NCBI RefSeq assembly: GCF_047511655.1
Contig: NC_133398.1
Coordinates: forward strand, 108,268,332 to 108,332,331
DNA: 64,000 nt
Direction of reading: 5' to 3'
Source of the DNA: Castor canadensis
Lineage: Eukaryota > Chordata > Mammalia > Rodentia > Castoridae
Position numbers and translations under genes: made by a program. Of the stretch, positions 13,441 to 25,801 are shown piece by piece (position 1 is the first letter of the stretch; the number at the start of each line of letters is the position of its first letter). The notes beneath the pieces were generated by a model. That model was given only the letters and a program-made list of their open reading frames with translations, searched no databases and was not told the origin of the DNA.

Positions 13441-14422
13441 TTAGAGTACAAAGACAAGTGGATAATTTGTTCATCCACTTCTATGTGGGTGCCTTTCACC
13501 AACTTCCAACTGACTTTAGGAATTCACCCTGTATCTCCCTGCTTCCACAAGTGACAGATGGCATTCAGATGAAACTCAGTAGTCTCTGAGTCAGAATGTA
13601 AAATGTGTACAAAACATTTTCTAGTCTGAAAAAGTTAAACACAAATGTATTGTCTTCTTGACAGTCAAATCATTGAGGCATAAGAGAGCTTGTGGAAGTC
13701 ATATGTTTTCATAGATAATCAGGTCTCGGGGCCTTTTTGCAGGGGCCACAGCTCTGTCTGTTTCCCTCTTCAGAACATATGAGCCTTGTGTTTGTAGATT
13801 TAGATATTGTTTCAAAACTGACTAAAATTGTGTCAAACTGCAGAGTAAGGATAAAGCCTTCATTGTCCTACTCATCGACTACAAGTGACCAAGATTTTAG
13901 AATAGAAGTAGATTTACAAGTAGTTAAACGTATTTTTTCTGTTCATCATCCATGAACCAATTTGTGTAAAAGCTAATGAAGGCACATTTTAAACTTTTAG
14001 GACTCGACTGACATTTCCTATTCACTTCAATCTTTTTTCTCTTTAGGTCAGCTGTTTTTGATTAGGGCACTGCATATATCACACAATATCTACCACCTCT
14101 GTACTGTGGTGCCAAAGTGTAGAAACTCTCTTGTAGCTCTTCTATCATCTCTCCTAATGAGCTGGTATTATTGACACTTCATTTGGGCTTTGGCTGTAAA
14201 TGCCCCACATGCATGATAGATGAATAGGAGCTGCTGAATCAAGAGGCTGCTTAAAACCAGCCCTTAAAATCAGGCTGGGATGGCAGTTGGCACAAAATAC
14301 AGTGAAGGTGGAGGAGATGGAGGTGAATGGGATTGTGCATAAGCTTTCTAAGCTATGTGAAAAAACTCCTTTCATCTCTTTAAATTATTTGAATCTTTGT
14401 GAGTTAAAAGTAGTCCAGAAGC
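13441..14422. other. intergenic, nothing recognised
   Basis: No supported feature. Confidence 0.5.
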
Positions 14423-14625
14423 AGGCCAGACACTGGTGGCTTAGGCCTGTCATCCTAGCTACTCAGGAGGCAGAGATAAAGAGGATCACAGTTTGAAGCC
14501 AGCTTGGAGCAAATAGTTCACAAGGCCCTATCTTGGAAAACCTAACAGAAAAAGGGGCTAGTGGACTGGCTCAAGGTGTGAGCCCTGAATTCAAGCCCCA
14601 GGACCACAAAAAAGTAGTCCTGAAG
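14423..14625 (+). repeat. B1-ID composite SINE with shortened ID
   Basis: B1 part ('ggcctgtcatcctagctact', 'tttgaagccagcttggagca') and A-rich linker, then an ID unit. In the ID unit the segment between 'ggctcaaggtgt' and 'gccctgaattcaagcccc' is missing. The usual 'gcctgcctagcaag' is therefore deleted, a d-ID-like form. Confidence 0.88.
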
Positions 14626-15669
14626 AAAAAACAAATAAACCCAATAGCTGTAATCTGGCAGAAATATTTTGCCAATGTTAATCATCAACATTCCTACTTG
14701 GAATTTCAGAATAATTTTGTAAAAGAAAAATGCATATTCAATTGGGAAAAAAGATGTAGGTCCAGTGGTGTGCTGGTAAATATTTAACAACTAGCTCTCT
14801 GGAAGTATTTCCTCTTGAGATGCCCTGATCTTTAGCCTTTACTGATCTCTGTGGTTAAGTATTCCCACCATGGCCAATTTCAGGTTAGTATTATTACTAA
14901 CGGTGGAGCTGGAAAGAGGTGTGGCCAGTCAGTTCTGGTGAACTGAAACAGCTGAAAAACAAGTCATTGGGTGTCATTCCAGATTTCACCAGATAGTATT
15001 AATAAGCTCATTATTTGGCACCAGTGAGATATACTGTTAAAGTATGGCTTTACATTAAAATGAGAATTTTTCCTACACATGGTGTCATACTTAATCAACA
15101 AATCACTAAGATTAGTAGTAGGTTGTTCGGGGCTCTGGAGTAAGAGGGCCTAGGTTTGGGACCTGGCTTTATTGCCTACTCTTGCTGTGACATAAGTCAG
15201 CCAGCTACTCTCTTAGACACACTGACAATAGTTACTCTAATGGCTATTAGACTTTGCACAGTACCCAAAGATGTGTAGTACTAGGAGAACCAATGCATGA
15301 CTAGTTCAAGTTTACAAAATTCATCTTGGAAATGTTGACAGCACTAATCTCTGCCTTCCATAAACCATTTTCATACTCTGTTCTCAAGTCCTTTCCTCAC
15401 AATATTGCCCAAACCATCCAAAATCAGGTCAAAAACACTCCAAATAAAAAATCCCATAACAGCATTTATTGGACATTTCTCATACTGCTTCTTTTCTTTT
15501 AATGTTTGTTATACATATATTGTAGCCATCACAACAATACTATATATTTGTGATTGCTTTTTGTGTAGATACTCTTAACCCACTTTGTTATATTGCTATG
15601 AACTACTCATTGTTATGGTAAAAATACAACCCCCTTTTAGGGATGTGTCACTTCAAGAAAACTCAATGC
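14626..15669. other. intergenic, nothing recognised
   Basis: No supported feature. Confidence 0.5.
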
Positions 15670-15815
15670 TGGGTCAAGTATGATGGTGCATGCATGTAAT
15701 CCCAGTCCTCTGGGTGGATCACTTAAGTCTAGGAGTTAAGAAACCAGCCTGAGCAAGAAACCAATACCCTTTCTAAATAAATTAATAAATAAACAAACAA
15801 ATAAATAAATAAATA
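15670..15815 (+). repeat. B1-like SINE with (AAAT)n tail
   Basis: Contains 'gtgcatgcatgtaatcccag' and 'aaaccagcctgagcaagaaa'. The A tail has expanded to AAAT/AAAC tetranucleotides at about 15772-15813. Confidence 0.85.
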
Positions 15816-15839
15816 TCTAGCTTATTAATTTTATATCTG

Positions 15840-16328
15840 TGATGGTTAATTTGATTTCAACTTGATTGGATTAAAAAATGCATAGGACACCTCTGAGTGT
15901 GTGTATAAGGGTCTTTTCCAGAGGCAATTAGACTGACTGAATGAGTGGCATAATTCATTGATGGATTCACAATTTGAATTAATTATTGGGAGGTGGGAAA
16001 ACTGTAAAAGGTGTGATCTATCTGGAGGAAGTAGATCACTTGGGGTGTGTCCTTGAGGACTACAAATTGCCCTGAACTCTTCCTGTTACTGCTCCACTCT
16101 GATTCCTGTCCACCATGATGTGAACTGCTTTTTTTTCCCCCATCTACCATGAGTTGAAGAAGCTCCTCTGCCACATCCCGCACCACCATAATATTCTGCT
16201 CAAGTGCACGAATGCAAACAACCTTGGACTGACCTCCCTGAAACAGTGAGTGAAACAAATTCTTCCTCTCTTAACTTGTATTTCTCAGGACTTTGGCTAT
16301 AGTGATGTATGTACAGGCTGACTAACAC
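15840..16328 (+). repeat. LTR-like relic, MaLR/MLT type suspected
   Basis: About 490 bp starting 'tgtgatggttaattt' and ending 'ggctgactaacaca', so it has the TGT...ACA ends of an LTR. Internal landmarks resemble mammalian MaLR (ERVL-related) LTRs. No coding sequence is attached. It is old and probably a solo LTR. The family is recognised by eye, not by search. Confidence 0.5.
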
Positions 16329-16998
16329 AGAATCTATTGATCAATTATCATGAGTCAGATACACTATTTTTGTGCTAGGAAAAGTGTAAAAATGAGAAAA
16401 AAATAGGTTTTTGACGTTAAAAAATATGGAACATACTATCTAAATTTTATGTGCATTGAAAGTAGAACTCACTTAAAAGGAAATTATTTAAAGAACATAT
16501 TGACTGGAAATAATCAAGACAAATACACTGGGTATGAACCTCAGGCTGCAAATTCAACTGTGCAAGAATTTAAGCTATATTTAGCTTTGATTATTCAACT
16601 AATTTTCTATTTTAAGCTGTAATTTCACTTGGATAGCAGTCCCTTAACCTTGTCACTGCTCCTCACCTCTCCCCAAACTTCTCAGGCCTGGGTCTCAGAT
16701 TGGTGGCCTTCACACTGCTAGGGCACAGGAAAAGATTCAGCCTGGTAAATTCTTGTTACCACTGAGGTGTTTGCTTCATGTCTGCCTGGCTCTTTTGGGA
16801 CCACTAAAAGCGAGATCATGCTAGATCATAGTTGAAGGATGCAGAAATATTGTTGTCTTGCCATACAAGCCAGAAAAGTGTTTGTATAATTTGCTCATGG
16901 CCTTTTTACCTAGAAGCTCATATACTCACATCCCACATCTGGTACTTTCTTTACAAAATATATTCTTTTTAATGAAACTGGCCATTTATCTATCTTAT
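16329..16998. other. intergenic, nothing recognised
   Basis: No supported feature. Confidence 0.5.
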
Positions 16999-17055
16999 GT
17001 TGGGTATGGTGGCACATACTTCTAATCTCAGCCCTCAGTAGGATGTGGTAGGAGG
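16999..17055 (+). repeat. truncated B1-like SINE
   Basis: Only the 5' part is visible: 'gttgggtatggtggcacata' followed by 'cttctaatctcagccc'. Confidence 0.6.
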
Positions 17056-17169
17056 GACTTCTTTTTTCCTTTTGAAGAAGTTATATATTCTGTGGCAGTT
17101 CTTGTGCTCCTTTTCATCTCTCCAAACACACACTTGGCAATGAAAATACAATCACTGTGAAACGAAGAG

Positions 17170-17249
17170 TTTTTTGGTGCTGAGGATTGAACCCAGAGCC
17201 TTTGCACACTAGGCAGGCATTCTATCACTGAACCACACCCTGAGCTCTT
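17170..17249 (-). repeat. ID-like SINE, antisense
   Basis: Antisense ID signature: 'gtgctgaggattgaaccc', 'aggcaggcattctatcac' and 'tgaaccacaccctgagctc'. Confidence 0.85.
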
Positions 17250-18195
17250 CAATAGAACATCATAAGGGGAAAATTTCAGCTAAGAGCACAGAATTATTAT
17301 CCTACTGTATATTGTGTCTATTACAACTATTACCTATGGTAAAATTTTGTGAAGCAAAATATTTCTGTACCTTCAAAAATGAGTTGCTTAACATATGAAA
17401 CATAAAAAACAAATGAGTAATAAACATCTCCGTAACTCTCCTTCACTACCCTTCAATTTAAAACAATACAATTACTTAGACATGAAGAACTAAAAACATT
17501 CATAGTGAACTAGGACAAAGTATAACTCAAAGTGCAGATCAAAACAAAATGAAAAATTCCCTTCACCAAAAATTAGTCTCAAATAAATAACACTGAAATA
17601 CAAATGTTCTTTTCAAATGTAAATATTAAAAACAAAACAGCACTCCAGAGGACAAAGCTATTTCACAAAGTGCATCTGTGAGTGTGAGTTATGGGCTGCC
17701 AACAGTCATTTTTTTAATGCAACCAAAGGGTCTATGTACAGCCTTTATGTGTTTCTAAATATATTCAAAACTCAGAAGCAAAACCTTTCTAAAAATGGTT
17801 TCAACCCAGAAAAAAAAAGTGCAGCAGTTTTTTAAGGTCTTAGTAAATGCCTCTTAATTGTCTCTTAGCTCACCCTGTTACCATTAATCTACTTTAACCC
17901 AGCAAATAAAACTAACCATTCTGTATAGAGCTTCCTTTAATAAACCAAGAATAAACAAAACAGTATTATTGTTCTGGTACCGAGAATGTTACTAAACAGA
18001 AGTTAAGAGGGGTGGGGAGATTCAGTTCCATGAAATGGTAAGTGAGGTGGGCTGACCCAGTGTCTTTCTGGGACAGACTGAACTCTGACCACAACCAATA
18101 ATAGGCTTTGAATTGGACACGTTAGCTTTTTGTAGAGTGAATTGAAAAGTTAGGCATGATAGATAATTATCCACTTGGTAATCATTAAGAGGCTA
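17250..18195. other. intergenic, nothing recognised
   Basis: AT-rich sequence with no supported feature. Confidence 0.5.
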
Positions 18196-18880
18196 TTATG
18201 ATTTTAAAGATCTGCCCCTTGCAATTCTGACCAGTTGGTATAAACAGAAGCTGGCACAAAGAGGATTTTCTATAATGACCAGACATCTCCTCCATATCCA
18301 GTCCCCTGAGAGTCTAATGTGTCTTTGGGCAAATCCCTTGGTTTCAGAAGGAATGAGCTCCTCTGGGGATGGGTTTGGTCTAGCCAATGTGAGACCAGCG
18401 ATCAGCGATGTATGTCCTCCCCCTGGTTGTGGAGTAACCCTGAAAACAGCAGTCCATGTACAATACCTTACACCAGGACCTAAGTGTCTGTTCAATACTC
18501 TACAAGGTTGTGGTGGGATGTGGACTATGCATTTACAGAAGGTTTCATAGTTGTTTTTACTCTATCAGCCACTACTGACAAGAATTTGGGAGAGGATTTC
18601 GTATCTCTCACCCAAATCTCTGACATTTGTTTGGGCAGAGTCCAAAGCTTGAGAGTGGTAGTCAGGGTAATTCTCCCCTCACCCAGTTTGCCTTCTTCCA
18701 TTGAAAGGGTATTTTCTCCTCTCATCCATGAACCAGGGAGCCAGATCTGTCCATCTTCTTGTATCTCATAGGAAGTCCCTATCTCTTCTGCATTTAGAAC
18801 CGTTGTATTCTGGTATGCACAGAAAGAAGAAAAGACAGTCCACGATAAGAAGAGCCTATGTACATTTAACACTTAAATGT
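18196..18880. other. GC-richer block with overlapping open frames on both strands
   Basis: Less AT-rich than its surroundings. It carries open frames of about 90-115 codons on both strands (minus 18196-18495 and 18525-18872; plus 18275-18550 and 18484-18771). I recognise no domain, and no strand is favoured. It may be an old repeat or decayed retroelement. I do not call a gene. Confidence 0.3.
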
Positions 18881-18904
18881 GCTTGTGCTTGTGAGTTACC
18901 TCCT

Positions 18905-19066
18905 TTATTTTTCATGACATCCCAATTGAATGAACAGGATAGTGAATATTCTACTATTTCATACAGAAGAAAAATGAGGTTTCCCAGAAAGGTTATATAA
19001 ACTTCCCAAGGTCACTAGCAACCCAGTGGTAAGTGTTTGTCTATTGATTGATCCAGGTATTATGGG
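18905..19066 (-). repeat. MIR relic, antisense
   Basis: The segment 'cagaagaaaaatgaggtttc' followed by 'aacttcccaaggtcactagc' matches the reverse complement of the MIR core. Confidence 0.7.
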
Positions 19067-19392
19067 CCCAGAACCCTCCTCCCAATCATACACACTGCTG
19101 ATGGGGTCACTCTTGGGACCTGTGATTACCGGGACATTTGTGATCTCTCTTCATTTTATCTTTTATCATATGGTTTGAGCACATCACAATTACTGAGGCT
19201 TTCATGAGATATTGTGCAAGACTCTTGGGATATAGAAAAGGTAATGTAATTTGTTTACATGTCTCATTTTGTTATAGAACAGAAATGAGGTACAATGTCT
19301 AGCTGATCTAGAGTAATACACCTTTAAAGACAGTAAATTCATAGGCTCCTAATTTTAGTCTAAAAACAAATTTCATCAAAATAAGTGATTTC
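19067..19392. other. intergenic, nothing recognised
   Basis: No supported feature. Confidence 0.5.
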
Positions 19393-19725
19393 AGGCTGGG
19401 AATGGTGGCTCATGCCTATCATCTTAGTTACTCAGTAGAAAGATGTCTGGAGGATCATGGTTTGAGGCCAGCCCAGGGGAAAAGTTTATGAAGCTCCATG
19501 TCAGGCAATAAAACCTGGGCATGGAGGCATATGCCTGTCATCCCAGCTAGTGGGAAGCATACCTAGTCTGATTATGATCCAGTCTGGCCAGGGAAAAAAC
19601 ACAACCCCTTTTTCAAAAACTAACTAAAGAAAAAAGGGCTGGAGGCAAGCTTCAGGTGGTAGGGTGCCTGCCTAGCAAGCACAGGGCCCCGAGTTCAGCC
19701 CCCAGTACTGACAAAAAACAAATTG
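19393..19725 (+). repeat. trimeric B1-B1-ID composite SINE
   Basis: Three parts in order. First B1-like unit: 'atggtggctcatgcctatca'... 'ggccagcccaggggaaaag'. Second, diverged B1-like unit: 'cctgggcatggaggcatatg'... 'ccagtctggccagggaa', ending 'ttcaaaaactaactaaag'. Then an ID unit: 'gggctggaggcaagcttcag', 'gtgcctgcctagcaagcac'. The same order and linker occur at 50395 and 55758. Confidence 0.85.
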
Positions 19726-20019
19726 TGATTTCTTCAGGGCAATCACTATTTTTAACATGTGTTTAGGGCTTTTCTTTAATGAGAAATCATATAAAGTGAA
19801 ATGTATAGATATTAATGTTAACATCTTCAGTGCATTTTAACGAATTATATACACCTGCCGCAACTGCTTTTCACATAAAATTATAAATTCATATACTTTT
19901 GGACTCTGTCATTGATTATTATTTTACCTAATAAAATTGCCTACTATGTGCTAGGCATTCTAAAATAACAAATAAAATTGCTACAACACTAACATAGAAT
20001 CATATTTCAAGCAATAAAA

Positions 20020-20600
20020 AGGTCAGCAAATTCACAATCTGTCAGGAGCTTGGAAGCACAGTGAAGGAAATAGAGAATGATAGAATCAGGGAGGTTAGAC
20101 TGTTTTAGAAAGGACACTAAGAAGACTTGCCAACAAGTAGACCTTTGGGCAAAGGTCTGGAGGTCACCTGGCTTGCAGATGTTGGGGGATGCAAGTCTCA
20201 AGTAGAGGAAACAGCCAGTACATTGAGGTATACAAGGTCAATTAGAAGGCCACATTGCTTACTGAAGGTGAAAGGGTCAGAGGCAGATAACAGCTATCCA
20301 GGGACAGCCTTGTAGGCCAGAAGAGGGATTTGGAATTCCATTCTAAATGAGACAGCAAGCCCATGGAAGACAGTAAGGAGATATGTGACACCAGCTCGCT
20401 GGCTTTCTACAAGAATCACTCTGACTGCTGTGTAGTGAGTTATCCGAAGGGGAGCTAAGGAGAGGGTAGAGGAAGTTATAGAAAGAACTCTTTTTAAGAC
20501 AAGATGGTTGTTGGAACCTGGGTGTCAGCAGGTGATGAAAAAAGACTGGTTCTGAGCAGATTCCAAAAGGCAATCTCACCAGGAATTGCTTGTGGATGTG
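20020..20600 (+). repeat. ancient mammalian interspersed repeat, family not named
   Basis: Landmarks 'cagccttgtaggccagaaga', 'ggaattccattctaaatgag' and 'gaatcactctgactgctgtg' belong to a widely dispersed old mammalian repeat. Divergence is high. The overlapping open frames here are not convincing coding regions. Confidence 0.5.
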
Positions 20601-21184
20601 ATATAAAAGTCTGCAAGGTTATCCTTGCAGCTTTTGGTTACAACCAAAATAAACCCAACCAAACCCAGTTTCAATGATTAGAATATTTGTTATTCTAAAT
20701 AACATAGTAGAGTCCATTCTTTCCACTTGTCTACCCTCATATACAAAATCTTTTTTGAACATCAGAGATGGAGTTGTAGGCCAATCAGTCTGTCTTCACC
20801 CACCAACCTCCAGAGACAGAAAAAGATTTCTATGTTCTTGTGTTTCTCTATGAGTAAAGAAGTCTCTCTAGAAGCCCACATCAGGTTCCTCTCACAATTC
20901 ATTAATTGGGTAATAATTGGGTCACATTTTCAACCTGACATTAATCATTGGCAAAATTTCCATAATGTTTAACATAATCCAAAAGGATTCCTCACCAAAA
21001 TTGTTGAAAAACATAACAGAAAAAACTGGCCTCTCAGCATGAAACAACTGGTAAATAACTTGTTTGGAAAACAAACAGTATCAATGTAAAAATAGTAACA
21101 ACTCAAATCAATACAGTACTTAACTACACTACTGATCAATCCCATGCGTAAAGGAGAAACATGAGATAGAAAATAAGGAGGTCT
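20601..21184. other. intergenic, nothing recognised
   Basis: No supported feature. Confidence 0.5.
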
Positions 21185-21272
21185 ATCTGCCTCTGATTAG
21201 CTGGAGACCCTGGGAAATCACATATGTTTTCATTTCCCCATTTGTAAAATGAGATGAGTCTGAATGTTTTTC
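21185..21272 (+). repeat. MIR fragment
   Basis: Contains 'gattagctggagaccctgg' then 'catttccccatttgtaaaat', as in the MIR core. Confidence 0.55.
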
Positions 21273-21816
21273 AAGATCCTGTTATATGTAATTAGCCTGC
21301 CATATTTTAAACCCCTATGAAAAATGATGATAAAAGTTGTTTACAAATGCAATATGAATTTAAAGAACTGAAAAATAGAATGAGCTGTTAGGGTACTTAA
21401 CAGAGAAGCAAGTTGGTTATTGGAGGATATAAATCGGTAAAACTGACCAGACCAGAAATAACAAACACAGAAATCAGGGGCTTGGTGAGGACTGAAGTAC
21501 AGTTCTGGGGAGGAGGGTGAGTAGTGGATAATGGTGTCAAATTATATTGGGATGTGGTTATATTTTTTGGAGGCTTCTGAAAAACTGGCCAATTTGGTTT
21601 AAAATTTTGAAGGAAGTGACATGATATTTTTAACATGACTATAACTGTTAACACGATGTAGCAGATGAATTAATAGAGAAGAAAAACTAGAGACTGAAAA
21701 GCAGCAGAGAGAATGATGTCTAATTCAGCTGTGAGATAATGCATTAATGTTATTTCAGAAAAAGGGAAGAGGCTAGAACATATCAAGTCTGATTTTCAGT
21801 TGAAAATTAACATGAT
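21273..21816. other. intergenic, nothing recognised
   Basis: No supported feature. The minus-strand open frame at 21397-21654 has no recognised motif. Confidence 0.5.
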
Positions 21817-21817
21817 A

Positions 21818-22064
21818 CAGTCTGTGGTAAAGAATCCAGGTTCAGGCAGGAATCAAACAGACCTGGATTAGAAACCCTACATGCCCTTCCTAGCTGCATG
21901 AAATTTGAAAATCTGCACCTTATGCTGGTTTTCTTACCTGTAAAATTACAATATTAGTAGAATCTAGCCAATGGAGCTATTGGAAGGATCAAGTAAGAAA
22001 ATATGTACATAGCAGTACTTAGTACCATGCTTGGGAGATAGTATGTACTCAGTAAATGTCATTT
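21818..22064 (+). repeat. MIR SINE, sense
   Basis: Order of landmarks: 'caaacagacctggattagaa', 'tggttttcttacctgtaaaa', 'gaaggatcaagtaagaaaat' and 'gtatgtactcagtaaatgtc'. This is the MIR architecture, diverged. Confidence 0.85.
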
Positions 22065-22830
22065 TCATCAATAGGATAATACCTATCATGATTATTAATC
22101 AACAGTAAAATTCTGAACGATCATTAAATATGCAGAAAGGAGCCTTAGCAAAAGTTCACTGTAAGACAATGTGAGCTTCTTAAATTCTCACTTTTGTTAA
22201 ATCAAATTTCTTTTGCTTTTTCCCTGTCCTGTTCATAACATTTCAACCTTAAATTTCTAATACACGTGGAATTAAAATTAACATTTTTATCATCTCCCTC
22301 TAAAAAGAAAATCCAGCATACTTCTCTTTCCTCCCCTGCCCATCTGTTATATTTATCTCACCTGAATGTTTTGCTTCAGCTATTGCTTCTCCTAATATCC
22401 CCTTACTTTCAATTGGGAAAGGCTATTTACTAATGCCTTTGTTCACCTTGCCTCTTACATCCCACTTACTGTTTTCATTTTTCTTCTTCCTAGGGAACAT
22501 ATCCTAATCTCTCAGGGAGGTTCTGTGAATGATACATTTTCTGAATTTTTGCAGGTCTTAAAATGTCATTACTCCCACTCTTTTGGGGAATAGAATTCTA
22601 TGATCAATGCAATTTTCCCTTATATCCATTTTATATTATTTTTATTTATATTATTTCATATTTATTTCTCATACATAGATATCTATGTATAAAATAAAAT
22701 AAGCAGCCTATGTAATTTTTAATTTATAGTAAAATATAACATAACAAAAAGTATAAAAAAGAAATGAAATATTAAATTGTTAATGAAACAAATGCTGAAA
22801 AACCAGCATCCATCTTAAGAGCTCGAAAAT
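22065..22830. other. intergenic, nothing recognised
   Basis: Pyrimidine-rich then AT-rich sequence with no supported feature. Confidence 0.5.
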
Positions 22831-22912
22831 AGGGCTGGGGCAAAACTCAGTTGTAAAGCGTGAGCTTACCCTGGAGGTGGCCCTGGGTTTGAACCCAGGC
22901 ACCATTTATGGA
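22831..22912 (+). repeat. ID-like SINE, sense
   Basis: Contains 'agggctggggcaaaactcag' and 'gggtttgaacccaggcacc' with an A-rich end. Confidence 0.85.
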
Positions 22913-22949
22913 AAAAAGAACTGGTAGGATATTATTGAAGTACTCCCCC

Positions 22950-23770
22950 AATATTATTTCCCTCCAGTTGGCCCTACCCACACAAATGGCTCAGAAAGTT
23001 GTGTTTATCATTTCTTTGCATTGTCCCAGTTTTAACATAGATAAATGTGTATGCTTCTAAGCAGCATATTTTATTGTACTCATTCTATAAAAATAGGTTT
23101 ATTCTGTCAATAGTTTTCTGTTACTTGCAGTTTTTTAACCACTTTTAATTTATGCAATTTTTTCACTGTTTATAATATATCCTGTTGTATGGATTGGCCT
23201 CATTTTATTTATAAAGTCCTTATTTATGCTATGATGGACATTTCTGTTGTCTCTCATTTTTTTCTGTTGTTAACAATGGTGCTATGAACATTTCTGTACA
23301 CATCCAGTGGTGCGTATGTGCAAAGATTCCCCCTAAGGAATGCACCTACTACTGGCATTTGTTGCTCAGGAGATAGCGTATCTACAACCTTATTAGGTAA
23401 CAGCAGTTGCTTTTCCTAAGGGGTTTCCTAAATTGGTTGTACCAATTTAGAATTCTTCATCAATACATAAAAGTTCCATTCTTTCACAGACTCTTCAACC
23501 TTGATGCTATTAGACTTCTTAATTTCTCCAGTCCATGGGATATGATATGTAACTCCATGGTAAGAATTCTCATTTTGGTTTATGGGTCACTCACTTCTTA
23601 TTATCTTTTGCATCCGTGTTCAAAAAATAGAACTGCCCTAAATTTTCTCCCTTTTCTGTGCTTCCTTGTTTGTTTTTTGTGTCAAGTTTATAGGAGTTTC
23701 ATAAAGTGTTTCTTTGTCATCTTCCATCTAATAGTGTTGCAGATAAGCAATCTCATATCACTCTTCTAGT
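22950..23770 (-). repeat. ancient LINE-1-like fragment
   Basis: Phrases such as 'tgctatgaacatttctgtac', 'ttgttgctcaggagatagcg' and 'aaattggttgtaccaattta' resemble the 3' ORF2 region of old mammalian L1/HAL1 elements in reverse orientation. Limits are approximate. The 120-codon plus-strand frame at 23407 is probably a by-product. Confidence 0.5.
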
Positions 23771-23824
23771 CCCTGTTCAAGATTGTCTCTCTGGAAGTAG
23801 TTAGGATTTCCTCTGATTTCTTTT

Positions 23825-23895
23825 TTCAGATTGGTACTAGAGCTTACAGTCAGGGCCTTGTGCTTTCTACCACCTGAGCCACCACCCCCAGCCTC
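23825..23895 (-). repeat. ID-like SINE, antisense
   Basis: Degenerate antisense ID: 'cagtcagggccttgtgcttt' followed by 'ctaccacctgagccacca'. Confidence 0.75.
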
Positions 23896-24267
23896 CTCTT
23901 ATTTCTTGATGCTATAAAATTTTATTACCGTTTGTATAGTTATTGGGAATTTGTAGTACTCGGTAATTTTTTGTGTTATTTTGGGAATTTAAAAGAATCC
24001 TATTTAGCACTTGGTGGGTTCTTTTAGCCCCAGAAACCTATTTCCCCTTCTTTGTAGAAACTTTCTTCTACTCTTTGACTATTCTCTCCCTTTTCTGTCC
24101 TAGAATTCCCACTAGACCAAAGTTGGAACATTTGGACTTGACTATAATATAGGAGGCAGGCACCCTTCCTTGTCAAATTTAACAATTTTTTGTCCTATTG
24201 TTGAATTCCTGTCTTGATCTTAAGGTCATTTATTCATCTACTTTATTACTATATTCAAATCATCAAT

Positions 24268-24450
24268 TTTTTTCTTTGTGACATACTGGTGATTGAACTC
24301 AGAGCCTCTTGCATGATAAGCAAGCAGTCTTCCACCTGACCTGTGCCCCCAGTCCTTTTCATGTTTTTATTTTGAGACAGGGTTTCACTAACTTTGCCTG
24401 GACTTTTCTCCTGTCTCTATCTCCTAAATCACAGAGATTCCAGACATTTT
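24268..24450 (-). repeat. B1-ID composite SINE, antisense
   Basis: Antisense ID ('ctggtgattgaactcagagc', 'aagcagtcttccacctgacc') followed by an antisense B1 remnant ('ttgagacagggtttcactaa'). Confidence 0.8.
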
Positions 24451-25430
24451 AATTATCAGGCTTTTAACAATATGTGATCTTTAATTCTTTTTTATAAATG
24501 TGATAGAGTTTAAGATATTTTTGGCACTTCACTATGAGAAAAGGAAGATACTTCTCACAATTTTAACCTCATAATACAAAAAATCAGATTAAATAAAGCT
24601 AAAACAGTACAGCAAGTTGTGGGAATAGTGGAGAATAAGTAGACAGTGTGACAAGTAAAAATAACAAAATGAAATTAGAGGGATGTTCCTCTGCATAATC
24701 AGTAACTCACAATGTAAATGTAACTGACTTATTAAAAGAGTCTCTAACACTGCATGAAGTAAGTCTAGCTACAAGTTGTTTACAAGAGACATTTAAAAAA
24801 AACAATTCAGAAAGTTTGAAAATACACATCTCAAGCTGTGGAACCAAAAACTCTAATGACCATTTATTGTTATTCTATCTTGATTAAAATTAAGCTGACA
24901 CCATAGGATTCAAGTATCAAATGGCAATTTAGTGAAAAACCTTAAAAGTAAAGGAGAGTATTAACATAGAAATTTTGAAAATGAGTGGAAAGTGCTACTC
25001 TAGCCATTACCTCCTGTAATATGAATAAATGTAAAAACTGCAAATATTTACAAAACATTTATTCTGAGGATATTAAGAAAAAAACAGTTAAGTTAAGGTG
25101 AAGGTTCTTTCTTGTCAAGTTTATTCTTATTGTATATATTGCCAATCTAAAATTGAGTTTTCATCTAAGTCTATTTCCAACACAGGACAAAGAGCTTTCT
25201 GACAATATTGAGTCATTAAGTTTAATCATCCCCTAAATGGTTGACCTGTGACTTGAGATTATGAGACCTAGGGCAATTTGCTAGAGAAACAGATTTGTTA
25301 GAATGTTTCTCATGGGAAACCTAATACTATAAATTCTGATTTAGGAACAAATGTCAGTCATCAGCTTTATAATAAATAATCTGCTAGTGGTAACTCACTG
25401 TTGCTGTTAGGTATAACCCAACAATTAAAC
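24451..25430. other. intergenic, nothing recognised
   Basis: AT-rich sequence with no supported feature. Confidence 0.5.
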
Positions 25431-25531
25431 AGGGCTGGAGGCTTGGCTCAAGTGGTAAAGTGCTTGCCCAGCAAAGCCCTGAGTTCAAACCCCAGTACCG
25501 CCAAAAAAACCAAAAGCCAAAACCAAAAAAC
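25431..25531 (+). repeat. ID-like SINE, sense, young-looking
   Basis: Close to the consensus of this window's ID family: 'agggctggaggcttggctca', 'agccctgagttcaaacccca', then CCAAAA-type tail repeats. One short internal deletion follows 'gcttgcccagcaa'. Confidence 0.9.
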
Positions 25532-25788
25532 ACTGCACAGACATTTTTAGGATTTCAAATGTAAATTAAGGCAGTCCCTTTTTAGTAAATACATTTTTAA
25601 AAAGCCTAATTTTAAAAGTAAAGTAAAAAATGACACAATCTAATTTTTAAAATATTTTCTTAATTTAAAAATGATTAATAGATTACAAGGTTCTAGTTTT
25701 ATTAGCTTTATGTAATGATGTACCATGGTTTTGGGCATCATGTTTGGGCTTTTCATTGGACTCACTCTTGTAGCAAATAGGAAACCTA

Positions 25789-25801
25789 CTTGAATAGTAT
25801 T
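25789..25801. repeat. target-site duplication, left copy (old L1)
   Basis: CTTGAATAGTATT occurs here and again at 33475-33487. The two copies bracket the minus-strand L1. Confidence 0.85.

Noticed and set aside
23407-23769. 120-codon plus-strand frame
   Set aside because: It lies in sequence resembling an ancient antisense L1 and lacks any recognisable domain. Hydrophobic content follows T-richness.
25434-25505. tRNA-like boxes A and B that might indicate a real tRNA gene
   Set aside because: The same sequence recurs throughout the window with an A tail and no acceptor-stem pairing, so it is the ID SINE family and not a tRNA gene.
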